From: Halomarina salina
GTDB taxonomy: Archaea; Halobacteriota; Halobacteria; Halobacteriales; Haloarculaceae
Reading direction: 5' to 3'
Length of the DNA stretch: 64,000 nucleotides
NCBI RefSeq assembly: GCF_023074835.1
Contig: NZ_JALLGW010000006.1
Span: 1-64,000 of the forward strand
This document shows, in pieces, positions 1-6,840 of this stretch. The notes below the pieces were generated by a model that made no database searches, was not told the DNA's origin, and worked only from the letters and a program-made list of their open reading frames with translations. Within the stretch, counting starts at the first letter, position 1, and each line of letters opens with the position of its first letter. The position numbers were made by a program, and so were the translations under genes.

Positions 1-80
1 GATAGCGTTCGACTGCTCGTCGCTACACTACGGCCGTCGCTATGCCGGGGTCGTCGATGCGCCACGCGCTCGAGCATCTC

Positions 81-148
81 GCGTGGTGGATGCAGTCGCG
101 TGGTGGATGCAGTCGCGTGGTGGATGCAGTCGCGTGGTGGATGCGGTC
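81..148. repeat. Four tandem copies of a 17-bp unit
   Basis: Unit GCGTGGTGGATGCAGTC occurs at 81-97, 98-114, 115-131 and 132-148; the last copy has one A-to-G change. The repeat lies just beyond the 3' end of the minus-strand gene that ends at 209. There are no spacers, so it is not CRISPR. The near identity suggests recent slippage or a length-variable tract. Confidence 0.95.
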
Positions 149-208
149 GTCGGCCCGACGGCTCTCGGGGGTCTCGACGTCGTCAGAGAAGCGGCCGGGG
201 TACTCGAA

Positions 209-739
209 CTACTCGAGGTCCTCGAGTTCGAGGAGGTCGCGGTCGTCGCTCGACCGCCGGGTGACGAACTGGAAGCCGACCAGCGCGAGCAGTCCGAGCG
301 CGATGACCACCGCGGCGATGGCCGACGGGACGAGGTTTATCGCGACGGCACCGAGGAGGACGACGGCGACGGCGCTCAACCCGACGTAGTACCAGGTGAA
401 GTCGCGGGTCTCCTCTTCCTCGACGGGGAGATACCGGACGATCTCTCCGGCGCGCTCGGTCAGCGTGACGGTGCCGTCGTCGCGGTCGTAGTCAGCGATG
501 TCGAAGTCGTCGAGCTTCGGCAGGTGCGTCTGGTAGAGCGAGACGTAGACGCGTCGCCGCGCGGTGTCGTCGAGGTCCTCGATGGGAATCTCGTTCTCCC
601 AGGCGGCGATCTGTCCGGCGAGTTCGTCGATGGTCGCGGGCTCCGTGCGCGTGTACAGATAGTACAGGATGTAGCGACGGCGCGAGTTGCTCAGGATGTT
701 GAACGCGTCGTCGAGCGCCAGTTCCGACTCCTCCGACAT
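209..739 (-). CDS. DUF7344-type winged-helix protein with C-terminal membrane segments
   Basis: Predicted 176-residue protein. Residues about 8-100 form a winged-helix-like domain typical of a haloarchaeal family (NSRRRYILYYLY, then a helix-rich region ending in YQTHLPKLDDF), followed by two hydrophobic segments near 115-158 and an acidic tail. The family is thought to act as a membrane-linked transcription regulator; its target is unknown. I chose ATG 739 because it overlaps by TGATG the stop of a 35-codon upstream ORF that has a promoter box at the expected distance. A second member of the same type lies at 30676-31287, so two copies sit among the polysaccharide genes. Family assignment is fairly safe, function is not. 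Confidence 0.85.
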   Translation of the reverse strand: MSEESELALDDAFNILSNSRRRYILYYLYTRTEPATIDELAGQIAAWENEIPIEDLDDTARRRVYVSLYQTHLPKLDDFDIADYDRDDGTVTLTERAGEIVRYLPVEEEETRDFTWYYVGLSAVAVVLLGAVAINLVPSAIAAVVIALGLLALVGFQFVTRRSSDDRDLLELEDLE

Positions 740-846
740 CAGCGTCTCTCGGTCCATCTGGCCCCGTACACGGAGCACCCCCCTCGTTCAGCTACGCTTA
801 CAGCACCGCCGCCTTGCGCGTACGGTGCCGTCGTCGTCGTCAACAT
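739..846 (-). CDS. Short upstream ORF coupled to the DUF7344-type gene (35 aa)
   Basis: ATG at 846 lies 33 bp downstream of a GTAACAAAG box (879 to 871, minus strand). The 35-codon ORF ends in TGA that shares one base with the ATG of the next gene (TGATG at 737-741). No recognisable domain. It matches the box / mini-ORF / overlapping-start layout seen at nine other loci here. Whether the peptide is functional or only a leader for coupled translation is unknown. Confidence 0.4.
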   Translation of the reverse strand: MLTTTTAPYAQGGGAVSVAERGGCSVYGARWTERR

Positions 847-870
847 GCTATTTACTCGGGTACGTAATCC

Positions 871-879
871 CTTTGTTAC
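871..879 (-). promoter_or_regulatory. NTAACAAAG-type promoter box
   Basis: Minus-strand GTAACAAAG starting 33 bp before the ATG at 846. This is where a haloarchaeal BRE/TATA element would sit for a leaderless transcript. Confidence 0.5.
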
Positions 880-1014
880 GGACCAGCTATTAGACCCCGC
901 AGGGACCCTGGAGCGGGTGCCTACTCCGATTCGTCCCGGTTAGCGTGACCCTCGCAGACGGTTGCACCGGTGAAACCATGCGGTGGGTCAGCGAACTGAC
1001 GATTTACTTGGTGA

Positions 1015-1036
1015 CTAACAAAATCGGTTATCCGAT
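1015..1036 (+). promoter_or_regulatory. Promoter box plus dyad operator ahead of the padR-like gene
   Basis: CTAACAAAA at 1015-1023 begins 35 bp before the ATG at 1050. It is followed by the inverted repeat ATCGG-TTAT-CCGAT (1023-1036) between box and start codon. A dyad at this position fits autorepression by the PadR-like product; this is inference. Confidence 0.5.
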
Positions 1037-1049
1037 ATTTTAACATGTC

Positions 1050-1334
1050 ATGCAGATATTCGACCTGACGGGCTTTCAGCGTGACCTGCTGTACGTCATC
1101 GCTGGGCTGGACCAGGCCTCGGGCCAGTCCGTGAAAGAAGAGCTCGAAGCGCACACCGGTCGCGAGATCACCCACGGGCGACTCTACCCGAACCTCGACG
1201 TCCTCGTCAACCGCGAGCTCGTCGAGAAGGGACAGATCGACCGCAGAACGAACTACTACGCGGTCTCGGACTCTGGGATGGAGGCGCTCCAGAACCGCCG
1301 CGACTGGGAAGAGCAGTACCTCAGCTTCGACTGA
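1050..1334 (+). CDS. PadR-family transcriptional regulator
   Basis: 94-residue protein that is almost entirely a PadR-type winged helix: N-terminal GFQRDLLYVIAGL, recognition region GREITHGRLYPNLDVLVNRELV, and wing QIDRRTNYYAVSDSGMEAL. PadR proteins bind DNA as dimers and usually repress their own promoter or a neighbour's. The short form without a long C-terminal dimerisation domain is common in haloarchaea. A dyad lies directly upstream between promoter box and start. It is followed on the same strand by the DUF1616 gene, which has its own box. The target set and any ligand cannot be read from sequence. Confidence 0.9.
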   Translation: MQIFDLTGFQRDLLYVIAGLDQASGQSVKEELEAHTGREITHGRLYPNLDVLVNRELVEKGQIDRRTNYYAVSDSGMEALQNRRDWEEQYLSFD

Positions 1335-1352
1335 CGGCGCGATAGCAACCGT

Positions 1353-1361
1353 ATAACAATG
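1353..1361 (+). promoter_or_regulatory. NTAACAAAG-type promoter box
   Basis: ATAACAATG, 33 bp before the mini-ORF ATG at 1386. The ATG inside the box (1359) is in frame with that mini-ORF, as also happens at 17060 and 20669. Confidence 0.5.
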
Positions 1362-1385
1362 CGCCACAGCGGACTCGGTAGTATC

Positions 1386-1427
1386 ATGACGTACCTTCCC
1401 CGCCGGAACGGAGGGCTGCCCCCGTGA
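1386..1427 (+). CDS. Short upstream ORF coupled to the DUF1616 gene (13 aa)
   Basis: Encodes MTYLPRRNGGLPP and ends in TGA inside GTGA (1424-1427), so it overlaps the GTG start of the next gene by 4 nt. Reading could also begin at ATG 1359 (22 aa). The ORF of the same length ahead of the flippase at 17125 has the same layout. No domain is recognisable. Confidence 0.4.
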   Translation: MTYLPRRNGGLPP

Positions 1428-2428
1428 GCGCACGCCGTTCGCGGGCGTCGGCGATTCCGTTCGACCTCATCCTCGTCCTGCTGTATCTGGGGCTGGTCTA
1501 CGGACTCTTCACGTCGAATCTACTCGGTTCGCCGGGGAGCACGCTCCGCATCCTCGTCACACTCCCGTTGCTCGTGTTCGCTCCGGGGTACGCGCTCGGC
1601 GCGGCCGCGTTCCCCCACGCACCGTCCGGGGAGCGACGCGGCTCGCTGCTCGACCGGGTCCGGGAACGCCCCACCGGCATCGACACGACCGAGCGGGTCG
1701 CGCTCGGGTTCGGCCTCTCGCTGACGCTCCTCCCCATCGTCGGCGTCCTCGTCGCGTTCGAGACGGGGCCGTTCACCGCGGACACGTCCATCGTCGCGCT
1801 CTCGGGCGTCGCGGCGCTGTTCACCATCGTCGCGGCGATCCGACGCTGGCGGCTCTCGGCCGAGGAGCGCTACGGCCTCCCGTTCGGCGTCTGGGCCGAC
1901 TCCATGGGTCGGTCACAGGAAGGGTCGGGGACCGACGTGCTCCTGTCGGTGGGGCTGGGTGTCTCGGTCGTCCTCGCGCTCGCCGCGGGCGGGTTCGCCA
2001 TCGCCTCGCCCCTCGACGGCGAGCAGTTCAGCACGCTCGGGGCGGGTCACATCAACGACGAAGGCGAGTTCGTCCTCGGTCCCAGCGAGGAGCTCACCGA
2101 GAACATCACCGCCGGGGAGACCGTCGACTCGGCGTTCCTCGTCAAGAACGACGAGGAGCGGGCGACCGAGTACACCGTCGTCGTCCAGATCCACCGCGTC
2201 GACGACCAGGGGAACACGTTCCAGAGCAGCGAGATCAACCGCTACCGACAGACGATCGAACAGGGAGCGACGTGGATCAACCCCCACCAGGTGACGCCCC
2301 GTATCCAGGGGACGAACGTCCGCATCGTCTACCTCCTGTACGCCGGGCCGGTCCCGGCCGGTGCGAGCACCGCCAACGCGGACGAGTACGCGTTCCACGC
2401 GATAAACGTCACCGCGGGCGACGAGTAA
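1424..2428 (+). CDS. DUF1616 domain membrane protein
   Basis: 334 residues starting at GTG 1424, overlapping the upstream mini-ORF stop. Hydrophobic segments near 12-32, 40-62, 88-138 and 170-195 are followed by a soluble, probably extracytoplasmic C-terminal domain (about 200-334) containing NITAGETVDSAFLVKNDEER and a beta-rich tail. DUF1616 proteins are recurrent in archaeal glycosylation and exopolysaccharide regions, but no activity has been established to my knowledge. Its position at the edge of this cluster and its promoter class tie it to the polysaccharide genes by context only. Confidence 0.85.
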   Translation: MSARRSRASAIPFDLILVLLYLGLVYGLFTSNLLGSPGSTLRILVTLPLLVFAPGYALGAAAFPHAPSGERRGSLLDRVRERPTGIDTTERVALGFGLSLTLLPIVGVLVAFETGPFTADTSIVALSGVAALFTIVAAIRRWRLSAEERYGLPFGVWADSMGRSQEGSGTDVLLSVGLGVSVVLALAAGGFAIASPLDGEQFSTLGAGHINDEGEFVLGPSEELTENITAGETVDSAFLVKNDEERATEYTVVVQIHRVDDQGNTFQSSEINRYRQTIEQGATWINPHQVTPRIQGTNVRIVYLLYAGPVPAGASTANADEYAFHAINVTAGDE

Positions 2429-3082
2429 CGCGGCGCTCCCTCGTCTGCGTCCGTCCACAGTCCGCCACAGTTCGCTCCGCTTCGCTCGCACCGTTCTCGC
2501 GCCGACTCACTCCTGTTCAGTCGCTTCTAGCCGGTCGCTCCAGCGTTCATCGCTCCACGGACCCGGCGCTCCTGACCCCCTCGACGCGTTCCGTGAGCCG
2601 CCGCTGTGACCACCGCCGGCTGATACGTCCAGGTGGGCCTCCCTGCCGTTCCGTCTCCCCGTGGCCCCGTCCTCGCCGCTGCTCGACGCCGTGAGGGTCG
2701 ACACGACGGACAGCCGCAACCCCGAGCGACCGCCGGGCGCTCGCTCCCTCGACCGACGACGGTACCGGACTCCCGTTGTACCGGACCGCTGTGGTACCGA
2801 GTCACTGTCTACCGTGCGAGCGTTACGACCACCCGACGACCGGTGGTCGAGGGGAACCGACGGCCGTTCCAGGGTGTGTCGACCCGTGGTCGCTCCCGTG
2901 TGCTCCGTAGTCGTCCGGAGATGGGGGGTCTGTGGACCGTTCACGGTGTCTGACGTGCGTCGGATAGTTTGGGGTTAACGGATGTTTGACGGTCTCTGTG
3001 GCCTACTTAGGCGGTGACCTGTCTCGGTTTACTACATCCCTATCCAGCGGCCGTCTTCGGCGGTTTCGACTGCAAGTTCCAC
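2429..3082. other. Intergenic stretch with no supported gene
   Basis: About 650 bases without a convincing gene. Open frames on both strands have compositionally random Arg/Pro/Ser-rich translations and no domain. An inverted repeat CGACCACC / GGTGGTCG with an 8-nt loop lies at 2826-2849, and GTACCG recurs three times in 2761-2800. An unrecognised non-coding RNA cannot be excluded. Confidence 0.5.
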
Positions 3083-3091
3083 ATAACAAAG
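3083..3091 (+). promoter_or_regulatory. NTAACAAAG-type promoter box
   Basis: ATAACAAAG, a perfect match to the recurring box. Unlike the other sites it lies 76 bp before the nearest mini-ORF ATG (3159), so this transcript would have a leader of about 40 nt. Confidence 0.45.
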
Positions 3092-3158
3092 CGTCACACG
3101 AGGGTGTAGACTAGTAGCTGAACTCGGCGCCCCACGGGCGTCGAGGTCTACCACATCC

Positions 3159-3272
3159 ATGCAGGACGCACACGAACTACGAGAGACGACGGGGAGCGAC
3201 CGGCCACACGGCACTGTCGCCCACGACGAGCTTGCTGCCGTGCAGACGGCAGGTGGTGGCCGTGTACCGTAA
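3159..3272 (+). CDS. Short upstream ORF overlapping the GT2 start (37 aa)
   Basis: ATG at 3159 reads 37 codons, begins MQDAHELRETTGSDRP and stops with TAA at 3270-3272. The stop lies 8 nt inside the probable GTG start of the glycosyltransferase (3262), giving an 11-nt overlap. It could also be the displaced N-terminus of that gene through a frameshift, but the GT2 domain looks complete without it. Confidence 0.4.
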   Translation: MQDAHELRETTGSDRPHGTVAHDELAAVQTAGGGRVP

Positions 3273-4302
3273 CCAGTCCATCGGGGTCGTCGTCCCCGCG
3301 TACAACGAGGCTGGTCTCGTCGGCGACGTCATCGAGACGATGCCGACGTTCGTCGACCGCGTGTACGCCATCGACGACCGCTCGACCGACGAGACGTGGG
3401 CCGAGATCCGCGCGGCCGCCGAGCGCGTCAACCGCCAGCGAGCGGGTAGCGGCGCGGACTCCGACCGAGAGTCGGAGTCCGAGGCGGCTACCCCCCTCGC
3501 CGACGGTGGCGTCGCACACGACGGTCCCGTGGTCCCCCTCCGGAACGACCGGAACATGGGGCGCGGCGCGAGCGTCAAACGCGGCTTCGAGCGCGCGCTC
3601 GCCGACGGCATCGACATCGTGGCGATGATGGACGGCGACGGCCAGATGGACCCGCAGGTGCTCGACCACCTCCTCGACCCCATCGTCGAGGACCGCGCCG
3701 ACTACACGAAGGGCAACCGCCTGATGGCGGGTGGTGGCTGGGCCGGGATGTCCCGGTTCCGCCTGTTCGGGAACCACATGCTCTCGTTCCTCACCAAGTT
3801 CTCGACGGGCTACTGGGAGGTCGGCGACTCACAGAACGGCTACGCCGCCATCTCCAGCGACATGCTCCGCCGACTGGACATCGACGGGCTGTACGAGGAC
3901 TACGGCTTCGAGAACGACATCCTCGCGAAGCTGAACCTGCTCGACGCGCGGGTCGCCGACGTCCCGCACCCGGCGGTGTACGGCAACGAGACGAGCACCA
4001 TCCAGTACGAGACGTTCATCCCGCGCGTCTCGGTACTGCTCGCGTCGAACTTCGGCAGACGCGTCCGCTCGAAGTACCTCCAGGGAGGGTTCCACCCGGT
4101 CGTGCTCTGCTACCTGTTCGCCGTCGTGGCCCTCCTCGTCGGGCTGGTCGGTTCGGTTTACTCGTTCGTCGTCTGGGCGCAGGGGTCGCTCGGCCCCGCG
4201 CTCGTCTCCTCGGTCGTCTTCCTGGTCGGTGGCCTCCTGCTCGTCACCGCCCTCGCGGTCGACGTGCGCCTGAACTCCCACCTCGCGGTCGACGGGGAGT
4301 GA
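3262..4302 (+). CDS. GT2 family (Dpm1/DPG-synthase-like) glycosyltransferase
   Basis: 346 residues from GTG 3262; in-frame GTG 3253 and 3256 and TTG 3232 are alternatives. GT-A fold: VVVPAYNEA near residue 9, AIDDRSTDE near 36, MMDGDGQMDP near 120 (metal-binding DxD), then QNGYAAI, followed by two membrane segments near 275-328. Dpm1-like enzymes transfer a sugar from a nucleotide donor to a polyprenyl phosphate on the cytoplasmic face. An insertion rich in Ser/Glu (about 61-80) interrupts the donor domain between beta strands. Donor and acceptor are not readable. It probably supplies lipid-linked sugar to the GT-C-like protein that follows. Confidence 0.9.
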   Translation: MYRNQSIGVVVPAYNEAGLVGDVIETMPTFVDRVYAIDDRSTDETWAEIRAAAERVNRQRAGSGADSDRESESEAATPLADGGVAHDGPVVPLRNDRNMGRGASVKRGFERALADGIDIVAMMDGDGQMDPQVLDHLLDPIVEDRADYTKGNRLMAGGGWAGMSRFRLFGNHMLSFLTKFSTGYWEVGDSQNGYAAISSDMLRRLDIDGLYEDYGFENDILAKLNLLDARVADVPHPAVYGNETSTIQYETFIPRVSVLLASNFGRRVRSKYLQGGFHPVVLCYLFAVVALLVGLVGSVYSFVVWAQGSLGPALVSSVVFLVGGLLLVTALAVDVRLNSHLAVDGE

Positions 4303-4379
4303 CCGACCGGGACGACCCGTGCGTGCCGGTAGCACGGGTACACGGTCGGTACTGACGGACCGTAGACCGTAACGGCTGC

Positions 4380-4388
4380 GTAACAAAG
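4380..4388 (+). promoter_or_regulatory. NTAACAAAG-type promoter box
   Basis: GTAACAAAG, 39 bp before the mini-ORF ATG at 4419. Confidence 0.45.
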
Positions 4389-4418
4389 CGACCACATCGT
4401 CTCTGACACCGATAGCAA

Positions 4419-4448
4419 ATGACAGCGACCCTCCGGAGCGAACGATGA
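4419..4448 (+). CDS. Short upstream ORF coupled to the membrane GT gene (9 aa)
   Basis: Encodes MTATLRSER and stops in TGA that overlaps the next gene's ATG (ATGA at 4445-4448). It is the shortest of the ten mini-ORFs in the window. Confidence 0.35.
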   Translation: MTATLRSER

Positions 4449-6733
4449 AGTACGAGGACTCGGCACGCCGACGCCGCTCGAAGCTGCTGCTCATCGTCGG
4501 CTTCCTCGGGCTCGCGCTCGCCATCGTCCGGGCGCACTTCGCTCCCGCAACCGGGTACGAGCTCTCCATCTACGGGGCGACGCCCGTCGAGGTCTGGATC
4601 GGCGTCGCGATAGCGCTGCTCGTCGCCGTCGCCGTCACCGCCCTCCGACCGAGAGGCTGGCTCGTCCCGACGAGTCTCGGCCTCGCCATCCTCGCCACGG
4701 CGACGGTCGTGTTCATGCCGACCATCCGGGGGTACTACGCCTACGGACGCGCCGACGAACTCACACACATGGGCTGGGCGCGTGGCATCATCAGCGGCGA
4801 GATGGGGGCGATGGACATCTTCTACCCCGGCGGTCACACCTCCGTCGGCCTCATCCACGCCGTCACCGGCATCTCCATCCCGCACTCGATGATGCTGCTC
4901 GTCCAGCTGCTCGCGCTCGTGTTCCTCGTCTTCCTCCCGTTGACGGTCCGGACGCTGGTCGACGACCGCGCCGGGACGGCCATCGCCACGTTCGCGGCGT
5001 GCATGTTCCTGCCCATCACGAACATCTCGACGTACCTCACGTTCCACCCGTACACGATGACGACGCTGTTCTTCCCCGTCATCCTCTTCTTGCTGTTCGA
5101 GTACCTCTCGCGGCGCTCGCGCGGCCTCGCGAACGGCGTGACGGCGACCGGGCTGTTGCTGTTCGTCGGGGCGGTCGGGTCCATCCTCTACCACGGCCAG
5201 GTGGCGCTCAACATCCTCATCCTGTTCGCGACCATCGCGCTCGCCCAGAAGTTCTACCAGTGGCTCCCCGGGGGGAGCACCTTCGCCGACGCGCGGTCGC
5301 TGGCCGTCCCGACAGTGCTGTTCGGCGCGTTCTACGTCGTCTGGGCGTCGCGCTACCAGATCGTCTACTCGATGTTCGACATGGTGTCGACCTCCGTCCA
5401 GAAGTGGGTGGAGGGAGAGGCCGGGGCGGGCGGGGGCAGCGTCGCCAGCACCGGCGACTCCGCCTCGAAGGTCGGTATCAGCATCATCGAGCTGTTCATG
5501 AAGCTGTTCTTCGTGAAGACGGTGTTCGTCGCGCTCGCGGCCATCCTCGTGCTGGTCGCGCTCGCGGGCCGCCTCGACGACGGGCCGGAGGACCGCAACG
5601 AGGCCATCACCTACTTCGCGTACGGGGGGCTGGTGCTCGGGCCGTTCTTCCTGGCGCACTTCCTCGGTGACGTCTCGAAGTACTTCTTCCGGCACGTCGG
5701 GTTCGCGATGGTCATCGCGACCATCCTGGGCGTGGTGATGCTCCACTCGTTCTACCGGGCCATCGCCGGCGGGAAGTACGACGGCGCGCTGCGGGCCGTC
5801 GCGGCCATCGCCATCGTCGGCGGGCTGTTGCTGTCGCTCATCGTCGTGTTCCCGTCGCCGTACATCTACCTCCCGTCGACCGGCACCACCGAGGCGGTCC
5901 ACGACGGGTACAACACGTCGTTCGCCTACAACGCGAACGACACCCGCTGGAACGACATCAGGAGCGGTCCGGGACGGTTCCAGGACGCCCAGCGCACCAG
6001 CGGCGTCGTCCCGTGGGGCACCGTCACCGAGAAGAACCTCATCGCGGACAACCTGACGTCACACTCGCCGTATCCGTACTATCTGTCGATATCGGCGTTC
6101 AACTATCAACGGGAGGTGGACGCCTATCGGGGCGCGACGTTCTCGAAGGAGGCGCTCGACTCCATCTCCGACGAGGACGGCGTCAGCAGAGTGTTGAGCA
6201 CCGGCGTGCGGAGTGACGACGGCACCCGTCTGGACAACGGACTGGTGGTGTACTACGTCGACTCCAGCTACCCGCCCGACCGGGGCTCCGACGACGACGC
6301 GTCGGCCAACGACAGCGGCGGCGAGGGCCAGCAGACCGAGGGCCCGTCGACGCAGCAGACCCAGTCACAGCCGACGGAGACCCGCACGCCCATCCCCGAG
6401 GTGACGCAGGCTCCGCCGTCGACGTCGACCCCGGCGGCCGGGAACGGCACGGCGACGGGTGGCGGGACGACTGCCGGCGGTGGCGGGAGCACCGACGCGG
6501 GCGGTGGCGGCACCGGTGGCGCGCAGACCACGACTGGCACGACCGGCGGCGGAGGCGGTACCGGCGATGGAGGCGATGGAGGCAGCACCGAGACGGGTGG
6601 TGCCACGACGACGGCTCCCTCCGGCGGGACGACCACCGCGCCGAGCACGCCGACCGGGACGACCACGGGGACCGACGGCGGGAACACGACCGGGTCGTTC
6701 CTCCCGTTCGGCGGTCTCCTCGGGGGGATTTAA
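4445..6733 (+). CDS. Multi-pass membrane protein, probable GT-C type glycosyltransferase, with Ser/Thr/Gly-rich tail
   Basis: 762 residues. About twelve hydrophobic segments fill residues 15-480. The first long external loop holds YGRADELTHMGWARGI near 100, an acidic Asp-Glu pair placed as in GT-C enzymes that use lipid-phosphate sugars. A soluble domain (about 480-615) follows, then about 145 residues of Ser/Thr/Gly/Pro low complexity ending in a short hydrophobic GSFLPFGGLLGGI. The tail looks like an extracellular, possibly O-glycosylated linker. It follows the GT2 by about 140 bp with its own box and mini-ORF. GT-C membership is inferred from topology and the acidic loop motif, not from a clear family match. 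Confidence 0.75.
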   Translation: MKYEDSARRRRSKLLLIVGFLGLALAIVRAHFAPATGYELSIYGATPVEVWIGVAIALLVAVAVTALRPRGWLVPTSLGLAILATATVVFMPTIRGYYAYGRADELTHMGWARGIISGEMGAMDIFYPGGHTSVGLIHAVTGISIPHSMMLLVQLLALVFLVFLPLTVRTLVDDRAGTAIATFAACMFLPITNISTYLTFHPYTMTTLFFPVILFLLFEYLSRRSRGLANGVTATGLLLFVGAVGSILYHGQVALNILILFATIALAQKFYQWLPGGSTFADARSLAVPTVLFGAFYVVWASRYQIVYSMFDMVSTSVQKWVEGEAGAGGGSVASTGDSASKVGISIIELFMKLFFVKTVFVALAAILVLVALAGRLDDGPEDRNEAITYFAYGGLVLGPFFLAHFLGDVSKYFFRHVGFAMVIATILGVVMLHSFYRAIAGGKYDGALRAVAAIAIVGGLLLSLIVVFPSPYIYLPSTGTTEAVHDGYNTSFAYNANDTRWNDIRSGPGRFQDAQRTSGVVPWGTVTEKNLIADNLTSHSPYPYYLSISAFNYQREVDAYRGATFSKEALDSISDEDGVSRVLSTGVRSDDGTRLDNGLVVYYVDSSYPPDRGSDDDASANDSGGEGQQTEGPSTQQTQSQPTETRTPIPEVTQAPPSTSTPAAGNGTATGGGTTAGGGGSTDAGGGGTGGAQTTTGTTGGGGGTGDGGDGGSTETGGATTTAPSGGTTTAPSTPTGTTTGTDGGNTTGSFLPFGGLLGGI

Positions 6734-6807
6734 GCTCGGTCGTCGCCCCCCGTCGGGAACAGACGTAGCTGACTTCTCCGGGCCGTCTAATACCATTACA
6801 CAGAATC

Positions 6808-6813
6808 TTTATA
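6808..6813 (+). promoter_or_regulatory. Canonical TATA box
   Basis: TTTATA at -33 to -28 relative to the ATG at 6841, consistent with a leaderless transcript. This gene lacks the NTAACAAAG box and the mini-ORF, which makes it a useful contrast. Confidence 0.6.
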
Positions 6814-6840
6814 CGGGTAAGGGTGTGCTTTCAGGCCGTA

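Noticed and set aside
81-148. CRISPR array
   Set aside because: Repeats are contiguous with no spacers and there are no cas genes in the window.
2507-2953. Overlapping open frames in the gap after the DUF1616 gene
   Set aside because: Composition is random Arg/Ser/Pro/Gly, frames overlap on both strands, and no start signal or promoter is visible.
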